Assembly (NCBI GenBank): GCA_002491195.1
Contig: DKVL01000094.1
Location: 34,144 to 42,779, forward strand
Direction: 5' to 3'
From: Lachnospiraceae bacterium UBA7179
Lineage (GTDB): Bacteria; Bacillota; Clostridia; Lachnospirales; Lachnospiraceae
Length of the DNA: 8,636 bases
Position numbers and translations under genes: made by a program. Shown here piece by piece: positions 1 through 6,015 of the stretch (its first letter is position 1; each line of letters starts with the position of its first letter). The notes under the pieces were generated by a model, which had not been told where the DNA came from, did not search any database, and worked only from the letters and a program-made list of their open reading frames with translations.

Positions 1-53
1 CTTCGTTCGTCGCGCAAATGGATTATTGCATCTCAATCGGTACGTTTTCTCAC

Positions 54-77
54 GGAATGCGCAGTTCAGCGCATTCC
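54..77. repeat. Perfect 9-bp inverted repeat (hairpin)
   Basis: GGAATGCGC at 54-62 is the exact reverse complement of GCGCATTCC at 69-77, with a 6-base loop (AGTTCA). If C53 is bulged, three more pairs form between 50-52 and 78-80. No T run follows on the + strand and none follows on the - strand, so it does not read as a standard intrinsic terminator. It may belong to a dispersed intergenic repeat or to the end of an upstream gene outside the window. The role is unknown. Confidence 0.6.
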
Positions 78-134
78 TGACCTGTGAACAGTAACACAAC
101 AGTAATGCTTCTCCAACCGACTATCCTGAGACTA

Positions 135-164
135 TTGACAAGTGACAATTGTAACACATATAAT
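135..164 (+). promoter_or_regulatory. Consensus sigma-A-type promoter of the chemoreceptor gene
   Basis: A perfect -35 box TTGACA (135-140) and a perfect -10 box TATAAT (159-164) are separated by 18 bp, which predicts transcription starting near 171. The 8-bp palindrome ACAATTGT (145-152) lies in the spacer and could be a regulator site, though it is short. Many motility and chemotaxis genes use sigma-28 promoters, but this one matches the housekeeping consensus. The predicted start site also excludes translation from the in-frame GTG at 142. Confidence 0.8.
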
Positions 165-217
165 ATTAATAAATAAACGGCTGAATCGATCATCCAAACT
201 ATTTCAGCGATACAAAC

Positions 218-222
218 GGAGG
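218..222 (+). promoter_or_regulatory. Ribosome binding site deciding the chemoreceptor start
   Basis: GGAGG lies 9 bases upstream of the ATG at 232. The reading frame is open back to a GTG at 142, but that codon sits inside the promoter spacer and has no ribosome binding site. This motif therefore fixes the start at 232. Confidence 0.85.
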
Positions 223-231
223 TACTCTAAG

Positions 232-2205
232 ATGAAAAGCATTCGTGCAAAAATAACTTTGTGTCTCATTATGACTGTTCTGACAGCGCTGGCTGTGGTG
301 GGAGCGTTTAGTATCATAGCCAATTATAACAGTACCCTCACCACTGTGAACCATATGATGAGCGAAACCGCAGTGCTGGCGGCAGAACGTGTGGAACAGG
401 AATTGTCCGCTTACAAAAATGTTGCCATGGATACTGGCTGCATTCCGCAGCTGTCCGATCCGTCTGTATCCTTAGATGAGAAAAGGTCTATTATCAATGA
501 ACGTGCCACGATGCACAATTTCCAGCGTGGAAATATCATCGGCGTGAATGGCATCAGTATATTTGATGGCAAGGATTATTCCGACCGTGAGTATGTCAGA
601 CAGGCAATGGAGGGCAATATCTATGTATCCGAACCTCTGATTAGCAAGATTACTGGTGAGCTATCCATCATGGTTGCGGCTCCTCTTTATACAGATGGAA
701 TTTATGGTTCGTCCATTGCAGGCGTTGTATATTTTGTTCCGCATGAAACCTTTCTGAACGATATTGTCTCCTCCATTCAGGTTGGGGACAACAGCAGAGC
801 CTACATGATCAATAAGTCCGGCGATACGATTGCTGACATTACCCTCGATACGATTATGGTGCAAAATATTGAAAGCCAGTCGCAGAGCGATGCATCGCTG
901 AAAGATCTGGCGGCAATTCACGGATCAATGCGCCGGAATGAAAACGGTTTTGGAAGCTACAAAAGCACAAGCGGCGCTATGTTTGTGGCTTATGCACCTG
1001 TAAAAGATACCGATGGCTGGAGCATCGCAGTTACCGCACCACAGATAAACTATCTGGCCACTACCTACAATAACATCTTCCTGAACGTGATCGTAATTGT
1101 GATCTCTATCCTGATCTCCATTGTGGTTGCCCTGATACTGGCTGGCAGCATCAGCAAACCGATGAAAGCCTGTGCAGAGCGTATGAAACTGCTCGTCGAA
1201 GGAGATTTGGAGACACCGATGCCTGCGATCACCAGCAAAGACGAAACTGGCATGCTCATGAAATCTACCACTTCTCTGGTTGAGGGACTGCGCACAATCA
1301 TCAATGATCTTGGCTATCTGCTGGCTGGACTGGCAAAGCAGGATCTGAGTGTCCAAACCCAGCATAAAGAGGCTTATGTGGGCACATTCCAGAATATCCT
1401 GCGTTCCGTATATCACATGAAAGCACAGCTAAATGACATTATGCGGCAGGTCAACCACTCCGCAGAGCAGGTATCCTCTGCCAGTGTCGAGTTATCTGCA
1501 AGCGCGCAGGACCTCAGTCAGGCGACGACGGAACAGGCCAGCTCGATACAGGAACTAGCATCACAGATCACTGAAATTTCCGAGCAGGCGAAAAACACAG
1601 CCGACAACGCAGTGACACTCCGCAGCCAGACCCACCACACTGGTGAAGAAGTCGCTCTGTGCAATCAGCAGATGCAGACACTGATGGAAGCCATGAATAA
1701 GATCCAGACCAGTTCCGATGAGATTGGAAAGATTCTCAAGACAATTGAGGATATCGCATTCCAGACCAATATACTGGCACTGAACGCAGCCGTGGAAGCC
1801 GCCAGAGCCGGCGCTGCAGGCAAAGGATTTGCTGTCGTGGCGCAAGAGGTGCGTGAGCTTGCCAGCAAATCGGCGCAGGCTGCCCAAAACACCTCCACGC
1901 TCATTGAACAATCCACAGATGCAGTTCATGTAGGCTCGGAAATTGCAAACCATACTGCCGATACCTTGTCAGAGGTTGTGGCCAGTATACGATCTGTGGT
2001 CGATTCTATTGACACGATTGCCGCCGTCTCCAACGAACAGTCAGACAGCGTATGTCAGATTTCTGAGGGAATCAACCAGATGGCAATTGTCGTCCAGAGC
2101 AACAGTGCGACAGCACAGGAAAGCGCAGCTGCCAGCGAACATCTCTCCACCGAAGCCATGGGCTTAAAGCAACTGGTTGACCAGTTTACACTCGCTGCAA
2201 AGTAA
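232..2205 (+). CDS. Methyl-accepting chemotaxis protein (Cache-HAMP-MA chemoreceptor)
   Basis: This 657-residue transmembrane receptor would sense a ligand outside the cell and control the CheA kinase through CheW. A hydrophobic segment at about residues 8-30 is the first membrane helix. The extracellular region (about 35-275) contains the double-Cache style motif DYSDREYVRQA near 115-125. A second membrane helix at about 282-304 leads into a HAMP domain (about 305-357). The cytoplasmic signalling domain runs from about 400 to 655. Its hairpin tip at about 505-544 carries the family hallmark (IAFQTNILALNAAVEAARAG, followed by GFAVVAQEVRELA). No CheR-tethering pentapeptide is seen at the C terminus, which ends in FTLAAK. 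The gene stands alone, with its own promoter and terminator. The ligand cannot be told from the sequence; Cache domains of this type often bind amino acids or small organic acids. The family call is very secure. Confidence 0.96.
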   Translation: MKSIRAKITLCLIMTVLTALAVVGAFSIIANYNSTLTTVNHMMSETAVLAAERVEQELSAYKNVAMDTGCIPQLSDPSVSLDEKRSIINERATMHNFQRGNIIGVNGISIFDGKDYSDREYVRQAMEGNIYVSEPLISKITGELSIMVAAPLYTDGIYGSSIAGVVYFVPHETFLNDIVSSIQVGDNSRAYMINKSGDTIADITLDTIMVQNIESQSQSDASLKDLAAIHGSMRRNENGFGSYKSTSGAMFVAYAPVKDTDGWSIAVTAPQINYLATTYNNIFLNVIVIVISILISIVVALILAGSISKPMKACAERMKLLVEGDLETPMPAITSKDETGMLMKSTTSLVEGLRTIINDLGYLLAGLAKQDLSVQTQHKEAYVGTFQNILRSVYHMKAQLNDIMRQVNHSAEQVSSASVELSASAQDLSQATTEQASSIQELASQITEISEQAKNTADNAVTLRSQTHHTGEEVALCNQQMQTLMEAMNKIQTSSDEIGKILKTIEDIAFQTNILALNAAVEAARAGAAGKGFAVVAQEVRELASKSAQAAQNTSTLIEQSTDAVHVGSEIANHTADTLSEVVASIRSVVDSIDTIAAVSNEQSDSVCQISEGINQMAIVVQSNSATAQESAAASEHLSTEAMGLKQLVDQFTLAAK

Positions 2206-2256
2206 TTGATGTCCAACCCCAAAATCACATCTTCCTGCCGCCGGGTAGAAAAGCAG

Positions 2257-2314
2257 GCGTCAAAATTTTCCATTGTCAGGCCTTTGAAGACGGAAAGTTT
2301 TGGCGCTGTTTTTT
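2257..2314 (+). terminator. Rho-independent terminator of the chemoreceptor gene
   Basis: The arms GCGTCAAAATTTTCC (2257-2271) and GGAAAGTTTTGGCGC (2292-2306) pair over all 15 positions as RNA, with two G-U wobbles. The loop is 20 bases. The stem is followed by TG and a run of six T (2309-2314). It lies about 50 bases after the chemoreceptor stop codon. Confidence 0.8.
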
Positions 2315-2339
2315 GTTATATGAGACAACAATCTTGTAA

Positions 2340-2377
2340 TAAAAACAAAGGCGAAACCCTTTACGTTTTTCGCCCTT
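2340..2377 (-). terminator. Rho-independent terminator of the isomerase gene
   Basis: Read on the - strand, GGCGAAA (complement of 2368-2374) pairs with TTTCGCC (complement of 2350-2356) around an 11-base loop. It is followed by the T-rich tail TTTGTTTTTATT. One bulged G would add three more pairs (AAG with CTT). It lies about 100 bases beyond the isomerase stop codon and faces the chemoreceptor terminator. Confidence 0.75.
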
Positions 2378-2478
2378 GCAAAATATTCCTCTAAAACAAT
2401 TTTATAATATGCCAGACTGTCAGAAATATACCCCAATCATCCTCGCGCTAACACTGTTCCAGAATCATTTCATCCTAC

Positions 2479-3963
2479 TTACGCGAACGGATTCTCCGTA
2501 GGATATGGAAGTGATTTCGGCTGGTTGTAGTTCAAATCTTCCACTGGTACTCCTATGTACTTAAACACCTCATACAAAGCCTTTCCAAAGTGTCCAAAGG
2601 CAACCGCACCATGATGAGGATAATTCTTTTCGATCAATACATGACGATAGAAACGCTGCATCTCTGGGATTGCAAATACACCAATGCTTCCGAAGGACTT
2701 TGTCGCTACCGGAAGAACCTCGCCCTGTGCGATGTACGCACGAAGCTTACAATCTGCTGTAGACTGTAAACGGTAGAATGTGATATCTCCTGGAATGATA
2801 TCTCCCTCAAGCGTACCCTGTGTAACCTCCTCCGGAAGTGTTCTTGCCATGATCATCTGGTACTTCATGCTACAGAAACTAAGCTTCTTCGTGTTGGTAT
2901 TTCCACAGTGGAATCCCATAAATGTATCGTTATGTGTATAGTTAAATTTATCTTTGATCGACTCGTTATACATATCTGCAGGTACTGTGTTGTTAATGTC
3001 AAGCAGTGTAACCGCATCCTGGCTCACGCATGTACCGATGAACTCGCTCAGGCAGCCATAGATATCAACCTCGCAGGATACAGGAATGCCCATACCCGTG
3101 AGACGACTGTTCACATAGCAGGGAACAAATCCGAACTGTGTCTGAAATGCAGGCCAGCATTTTCCAGCTATCGCCACATATTTGCGGTATCCTCTATGTT
3201 CCTCGATCCAGTCAAGAAGCGTCAACTCATACTGCGCAAGTTTTGGGAGCACCTCTGGCTTCCTATTGCCCTCTCCGAGTTCCGCCTCCATCTCCTTCAC
3301 CTTCGCAGGGATTCTCTCGTCACCGTCATGTTTCTTAAATGCCTCAAACAGATCAAGCTCTGAGTTCTCCTCGATCTCAACACCAATATTGTAAAGCTGC
3401 TTGATCGGCGCATTGCAGGCAAGGAAGTTAAGTGGACGGGGACCAAAGGAGATAATCTTCAGATCAGAAAGCCCGACAATCGCTCTCGCAATCGGCATAA
3501 ACTCATTGATCATATCTGCACATTCCTCTGCTGTTCCTACCGGATATTCTGGGATGTATGCTTTGATATTGCGAAGTTTCAGATTATAGCTTGCATTTAA
3601 CATACCACAGTACGCGTCTCCACGTCCCCCAACAAGATCGTTCTGTGTCTCCTCTGCCGCTGCGATAAACATAGCAGGACCATCAAAATGCTTTGCGAGA
3701 AGTGTCTCCGAAATCTCAGGACCGAAGTTTCCAAGATATACACAGAGGGCATTACAGCCTGCCTTCTTGATATCCTCAAGCGCCTGCACCATATGAATCT
3801 CACTCTCCACGATACATACCGGGCACTCATAGATGCCATCCATACCATACTTGTCAGCATATGCCTTGACCAAAGCTTTCCTTCTGTTCACTGACAAGCT
3901 CTCTGGGAAACAATCACGGCTTACCGCTACAATACCTACTTTTACCTGTGGTAAATTATTCAT
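2479..3963 (-). CDS. L-fucose/L-arabinose isomerase family protein
   Basis: This 494-residue cytoplasmic protein resembles the fucose/arabinose isomerase superfamily, which interconverts aldoses and ketoses with a divalent metal such as manganese. The length is nearer to arabinose isomerase (about 500) than to classical fucose isomerase (about 590). Residues that look like the metal and catalytic set are E298 (in VSCEVDIYG), D322 (in TLLDINN), H352 (in GFHCGNT) and one of the histidines in YPHHGAVAFGHFGK (449-462). I matched these by motif and position, not by alignment. The start at 3963 is chosen because AAGGAGGA lies 8 bases upstream; the frame stays open to a TTG at 4083 without such a site. 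No kinase, aldolase or sugar transporter is adjacent, so the substrate is unknown. L-fucose, D-arabinose, L-arabinose and a rarer sugar are all possible. A LacI-type regulator lies divergently 0.9 kb away and may control it. Confidence 0.85.
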   Translation of the reverse strand: MNNLPQVKVGIVAVSRDCFPESLSVNRRKALVKAYADKYGMDGIYECPVCIVESEIHMVQALEDIKKAGCNALCVYLGNFGPEISETLLAKHFDGPAMFIAAAEETQNDLVGGRGDAYCGMLNASYNLKLRNIKAYIPEYPVGTAEECADMINEFMPIARAIVGLSDLKIISFGPRPLNFLACNAPIKQLYNIGVEIEENSELDLFEAFKKHDGDERIPAKVKEMEAELGEGNRKPEVLPKLAQYELTLLDWIEEHRGYRKYVAIAGKCWPAFQTQFGFVPCYVNSRLTGMGIPVSCEVDIYGCLSEFIGTCVSQDAVTLLDINNTVPADMYNESIKDKFNYTHNDTFMGFHCGNTNTKKLSFCSMKYQMIMARTLPEEVTQGTLEGDIIPGDITFYRLQSTADCKLRAYIAQGEVLPVATKSFGSIGVFAIPEMQRFYRHVLIEKNYPHHGAVAFGHFGKALYEVFKYIGVPVEDLNYNQPKSLPYPTENPFA

Positions 3964-3970
3964 TTTGAAA

Positions 3971-3978
3971 TCCTCCTT
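3971..3978 (-). promoter_or_regulatory. Strong ribosome binding site of the isomerase
   Basis: On the - strand this reads AAGGAGGA, with its GGAGG core 8 bases before the ATG at 3963. It decides the start over the upstream in-frame TTG at 4083. Confidence 0.9.
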
Positions 3979-4021
3979 ATTCAATGCAGCAATATCTCTA
4001 TTGCCTGATAACGCGGCTTTA

Positions 4022-4033
4022 CTTTGCGCAAAG
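4022..4033. promoter_or_regulatory. 12-bp perfect palindrome in the isomerase leader (possible LacI-type operator)
   Basis: CTTTGCGCAAAG is a perfect palindrome centred on CpG, the symmetry typical of operators of LacI-family repressors. It falls in the untranslated leader, about 55-65 bases after the predicted transcription start. A 12-bp perfect palindrome is expected about twice by chance in a window of this size, so the call rests on location and on the LacI-family gene nearby. Confidence 0.35.
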
Positions 4034-4062
4034 CTGTGCGTCCATATCACATCCATCGATTG

Positions 4063-4082
4063 TGCTCGTGCACGCGCGAGCA
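4063..4082. promoter_or_regulatory. Inverted repeat at the isomerase transcription start (possible operator)
   Basis: TGCTCG (4063-4068) and CGAGCA (4077-4082) form an inverted repeat around 8 bases. The repeat overlaps the 8-bp palindrome CGTGCACG (4067-4074), which occurs again at 4239-4246. Relative to the predicted start near 4085 on the - strand it covers roughly +3 to +22, a classic repressor position. In RNA it could also form a short hairpin at the 5' end of the leader. Confidence 0.45.
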
Positions 4083-4091
4083 ACTAACTTC

Positions 4092-4120
4092 ATAATAGTG
4101 TGTGTCACACCAAAAATCAA
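4092..4120 (-). promoter_or_regulatory. Promoter of the isomerase gene
   Basis: Read on the - strand, -35 TTGATT (complement of 4115-4120) and -10 TATTAT (complement of 4092-4097) are exactly 17 bp apart. Transcription should begin near 4085, giving a leader of about 120 bases. The spacer holds a short palindrome, GTGTGTCACAC (4100-4110), which a regulator could bind. Confidence 0.65.
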
Positions 4121-4238
4121 GTGGATATTTTACATTCATTCATTTTCGTCAGAATAGATAAAAACTATTGTGATTTCTGTCTAAATTCTCTCTGCTTTAA
4201 TGAAAGGGGAACCAATCGCAACAGACCGTATACTAAAA

Positions 4239-4250
4239 CGTGCACGTGCA
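4239..4250. promoter_or_regulatory. Second CGTGCACG palindrome in the divergent control region
   Basis: CGTGCACG (4239-4246) repeats the 8-bp palindrome at 4067-4074, 172 bp away centre to centre. It overlaps a 10-bp palindrome, TGCACGTGCA (4241-4250). It sits just upstream of the rightward -35 box at 4260. A -10-like TATACT at 4229-4234, without a convincing -35, would put it at a transcription start instead. Two copies flanking divergent promoters would suit a repressor that binds both and loops the DNA. This is inference. Confidence 0.35.
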
Positions 4251-4259
4251 ACATTCCGC

Positions 4260-4288
4260 TTGCTTTTTCTGACAAATCACTTTATACT
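4260..4288 (+). promoter_or_regulatory. Likely promoter for the immunity-like gene and LacI-type regulator
   Basis: TTGCTT (4260-4265) and TATACT (4283-4288) are separated by 17 bp, giving a start near 4295. It is divergent from the isomerase promoter. It would read through the gene fragment at 4346-4468 into the genes at 4465 and 4891. The rest of the interval 4121-4345 holds no gene that I can support. Confidence 0.5.
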
Positions 4289-4345
4289 AAGCATGAGGAA
4301 ACAGTTTCTGGAGTGTGTTTGGAAATGCTCTGAAAGATAAAATAA

Positions 4346-4468
4346 TTGTTGGAGGCTGCTGTTAGGAACGACCGGGACCAGGAACATTACAAAGAAATAT
4401 GGATTGATGGCGATGAAAATTGGTCACTGATGGCTTTAATTAATGGAGACTGGGGTGTGTACATATGA
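4346..4468 (+). pseudogene. Truncated remnant resembling the C-terminal part of an Imm1-type immunity protein
   Basis: About 40 codons are open between a TAA at 4343 and the TGA at 4466-4468. The translation includes EHYKEIWIDGDENWSLMALI followed by NGDWG. This resembles the 'EIW-hydrophobic-NG' core of Imm1-type immunity proteins, which block polymorphic toxins of contact-dependent or secreted systems. In that family the NG core is normally followed by more strand sequence, but here it stops after GVYI. No ATG or GTG start lies in frame, only two TTG codons with no ribosome binding site in front, and I could not find the missing N-terminal half in another frame. It therefore looks truncated at both ends. 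Its stop overlaps the next start as ATGA, so any translation through it could couple to the next gene. The family call is from memory of the motif and is tentative. Confidence 0.35.
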
Positions 4469-4854
4469 ATTTGAATATTAATTCTCCTGCTTATTTCAGC
4501 GAACACTATGGCATAGACGATGATGTTTACCGGTTTTGCCAGAGAACTTATCTTTTCTTCAAGGATAAAGAATACAGCAGTACTTTACATACAATTGGTA
4601 TCACGCTAGTTGCCGCTCCGCAGGAAGCGTATGACAGCGGGCTGTGGAAAGAATCCGTTCAGTTAATCGGCGGCAAGGAATGTGCGATCATCACGATCCG
4701 AATGGATTTCAACCGTTACTATGAAGCGGATAGCAGCGAAAAAATATTGCAGATCAGAGAAACGATTATAGAGGCAGTAAAAAAAGTAAAAACAAAAGGC
4801 GCTTTTGATGTGAAAACGTTTGAAGAGGATTTGGATCGCATAACGGGAACATAA
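4465..4854 (+). CDS. Small protein, possible Imm44-type immunity protein
   Basis: This 129-residue acidic soluble protein has no signal peptide or membrane segment. The middle (about 45-80) has alternating hydrophobic strands around GLWKESVQLIGGKECAIITI. The C-terminal third is helical, with the pattern IRETIIEAVKKVK, and ends in FDVKTFEEDLDRI. Size and the closing FD-x3-F-x2-DL pattern recall Imm44-type immunity proteins, which neutralise partner toxins inside the cell. I cannot confirm this without a profile search. No clear ribosome binding site precedes the ATG (a GGAG lies 16 bases upstream, and a GGGGTG stretch lies closer). The start overlaps the stop of the upstream remnant as ATGA, suggesting translational coupling was once used. 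The next gene, a LacI-type regulator, begins 36 bases downstream on the same strand and is probably co-transcribed. No toxin gene is present in the window, so if the call is right this is an orphan immunity gene. Confidence 0.5.
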   Translation: MNLNINSPAYFSEHYGIDDDVYRFCQRTYLFFKDKEYSSTLHTIGITLVAAPQEAYDSGLWKESVQLIGGKECAIITIRMDFNRYYEADSSEKILQIRETIIEAVKKVKTKGAFDVKTFEEDLDRITGT

Positions 4855-4878
4855 CTCATCAAAGCATATACATATAAT

Positions 4879-4884
4879 GGGAGG
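4879..4884 (+). promoter_or_regulatory. Ribosome binding site of the LacI-type regulator
   Basis: GGGAGG ends 6 bases before the ATG at 4891, a near-ideal arrangement that fixes the start. Confidence 0.85.
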
Positions 4885-4890
4885 AACACT

Positions 4891-5910
4891 ATGGCAACAA
4901 TAAAGGAGATTGCTGCACTGGCTGGCGTATCACGCGGAACTGTTGACAGGGTTCTCAACAACCGGGGCTCCGTCAATCCCACCACTGCGGAGAAAATCAA
5001 TGAGATCGCAAAAGCACTCGATTACAAGCCAAACAAAGCGGGTTTAGCACTTGCTGCCCAAAAAAAGAAATTAAAGCTTGGCGTTATCCTGTTTTCCACA
5101 GACAATCCCTTTTTTGCCGATGTTCTAAAGGGCGTCAACGAAAAAGCGGAGGACTTAGCCGGATATAACTGCGTAGTCCTCGTAAAACAGATTCCCATCA
5201 GTGTGGAGGCTCAGTTAAGCGCAATCGACGAACTACTTCACGAGGAAGTTAACGGCATTGCACTTGCGCCATACAATGATGACCGCATTCGCGCTCGCAT
5301 CAATGAGCTTTACGAACAGGGAATTCCCGTTGTAACTTTAAATACTGACATTGAAAATTCCAGGCGAATCGCTTATGTAGGAAGCAACTACACCAAAAGC
5401 GGTGCTACTGCTGCCGGTCTGATGCGGCTGATGACTCACGATTCCGTTCATATTGGAATCGTTACCGGATCATCAGATATCCTCTGCCATACAGAGCGTA
5501 TCGCCGGCTTTATTGACACGCTCGCACCTTACTGTGATCATATGCACATTGTATCGATCATCGAGACACAAGACGACGAAATTGAGAGTTATGAACAAAC
5601 TTCATGCCTATTGAAAGCACATCCTGAAATCAATGCGCTCTTTTTTGCTGCCGGCGGTGTATATGGCGGCTGTCGTGCGATCACATCTCTCGGATTAGCG
5701 GATCAGCTATGCGTGATTGCTTTTGATAAAGCTGACACAACAGAACAGTTTTTGCGGGAAGGCGTCTTATCTGCAGTAATCTGCCAACAGCCACGCATCC
5801 AGGGCAGGAAACCGCTTGACCTGCTTTTTACATATCTCACTTCCAGCAAACTCCCTGAGAAAGAGTACAATTACACAGCTGTGGATATACGAATCCTGGA
5901 AAATATTTAG
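4891..5910 (+). CDS. LacI-family transcriptional regulator with a ribose-binding-like sensor domain
   Basis: This 339-residue regulator would bind operator DNA as a dimer or tetramer and respond to a sugar or sugar derivative. Residues 3-25 form the LacI helix-turn-helix (IKEIAALAGVSRGTVDRVLN). The usual 'TVSRVLN' is TVDRVLN here, a variant common in one Firmicute subgroup. The hinge region follows at about 45-58 (YKPNKAGLALAAQ). From about residue 61 the protein matches the type I periplasmic-binding fold. Likely ligand contacts by analogy with ribose-binding protein are DNPFF (71-75), NTD (151-153), R203 in ERIAGF, FD (278-279) and Q299 or Q300. Length is typical and intact. It follows the immunity-like gene by 36 bases and is divergent from the isomerase gene, whose control region holds several palindromes. 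Control of the isomerase is therefore plausible but unproven. The effector is unknown. Confidence 0.93.
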   Translation: MATIKEIAALAGVSRGTVDRVLNNRGSVNPTTAEKINEIAKALDYKPNKAGLALAAQKKKLKLGVILFSTDNPFFADVLKGVNEKAEDLAGYNCVVLVKQIPISVEAQLSAIDELLHEEVNGIALAPYNDDRIRARINELYEQGIPVVTLNTDIENSRRIAYVGSNYTKSGATAAGLMRLMTHDSVHIGIVTGSSDILCHTERIAGFIDTLAPYCDHMHIVSIIETQDDEIESYEQTSCLLKAHPEINALFFAAGGVYGGCRAITSLGLADQLCVIAFDKADTTEQFLREGVLSAVICQQPRIQGRKPLDLLFTYLTSSKLPEKEYNYTAVDIRILENI

Positions 5911-6015
5911 CCTATTATTGAATCTATCCCATCACTTGATCGTAAAAAACTGTTAATGCCATTTTAAGATCTCTAAATAAAACACTATAAAACCTTGACA
6001 ACACTTTGCAATTTC

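Noticed and set aside
50..80. The left-end hairpin as an intrinsic terminator
   Set aside because: The stem is strong, but neither strand has a T run immediately after it, so it is reported only as an inverted repeat.
142..231. N-terminal extension of the chemoreceptor from the GTG at 142
   Set aside because: The GTG lies within the spacer of a consensus promoter, has no ribosome binding site, and the added 30 residues are basic and unlike a receptor start. The ATG at 232 has GGAGG at ideal distance.
925..1416. 163-codon open frame opposite the chemoreceptor gene
   Set aside because: It is an antisense shadow of a gene with clear domains. The translation is rich in His and Cys, without hydrophobic-core patterns, and no promoter or ribosome binding site was seen.
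2206..2394. Open frame of 62 codons after the chemoreceptor
   Set aside because: It spans both transcription terminators, starts at a TTG without a ribosome binding site, and resembles no protein I know.
3964..4083. 40-residue N-terminal extension of the isomerase from a TTG at 4083
   Set aside because: It occupies the leader between the promoter and a strong ribosome binding site at 3971-3978. The isomerase homology begins right after the ATG at 3963.
4100..4333. 77-codon open frame in the divergent control region
   Set aside because: It begins at a GTG with no ribosome binding site, overlaps two promoters and several palindromes, and its translation is cysteine-rich and unlike a known family.
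5911..6015. Terminator between the convergent LacI-type and DUF4130 genes
   Set aside because: I found only a weak 5-6 bp pairing (ACAAC with GTTGT) reaching into the DUF4130 coding end, with no GC-rich stem followed by a T run. No terminator is called.
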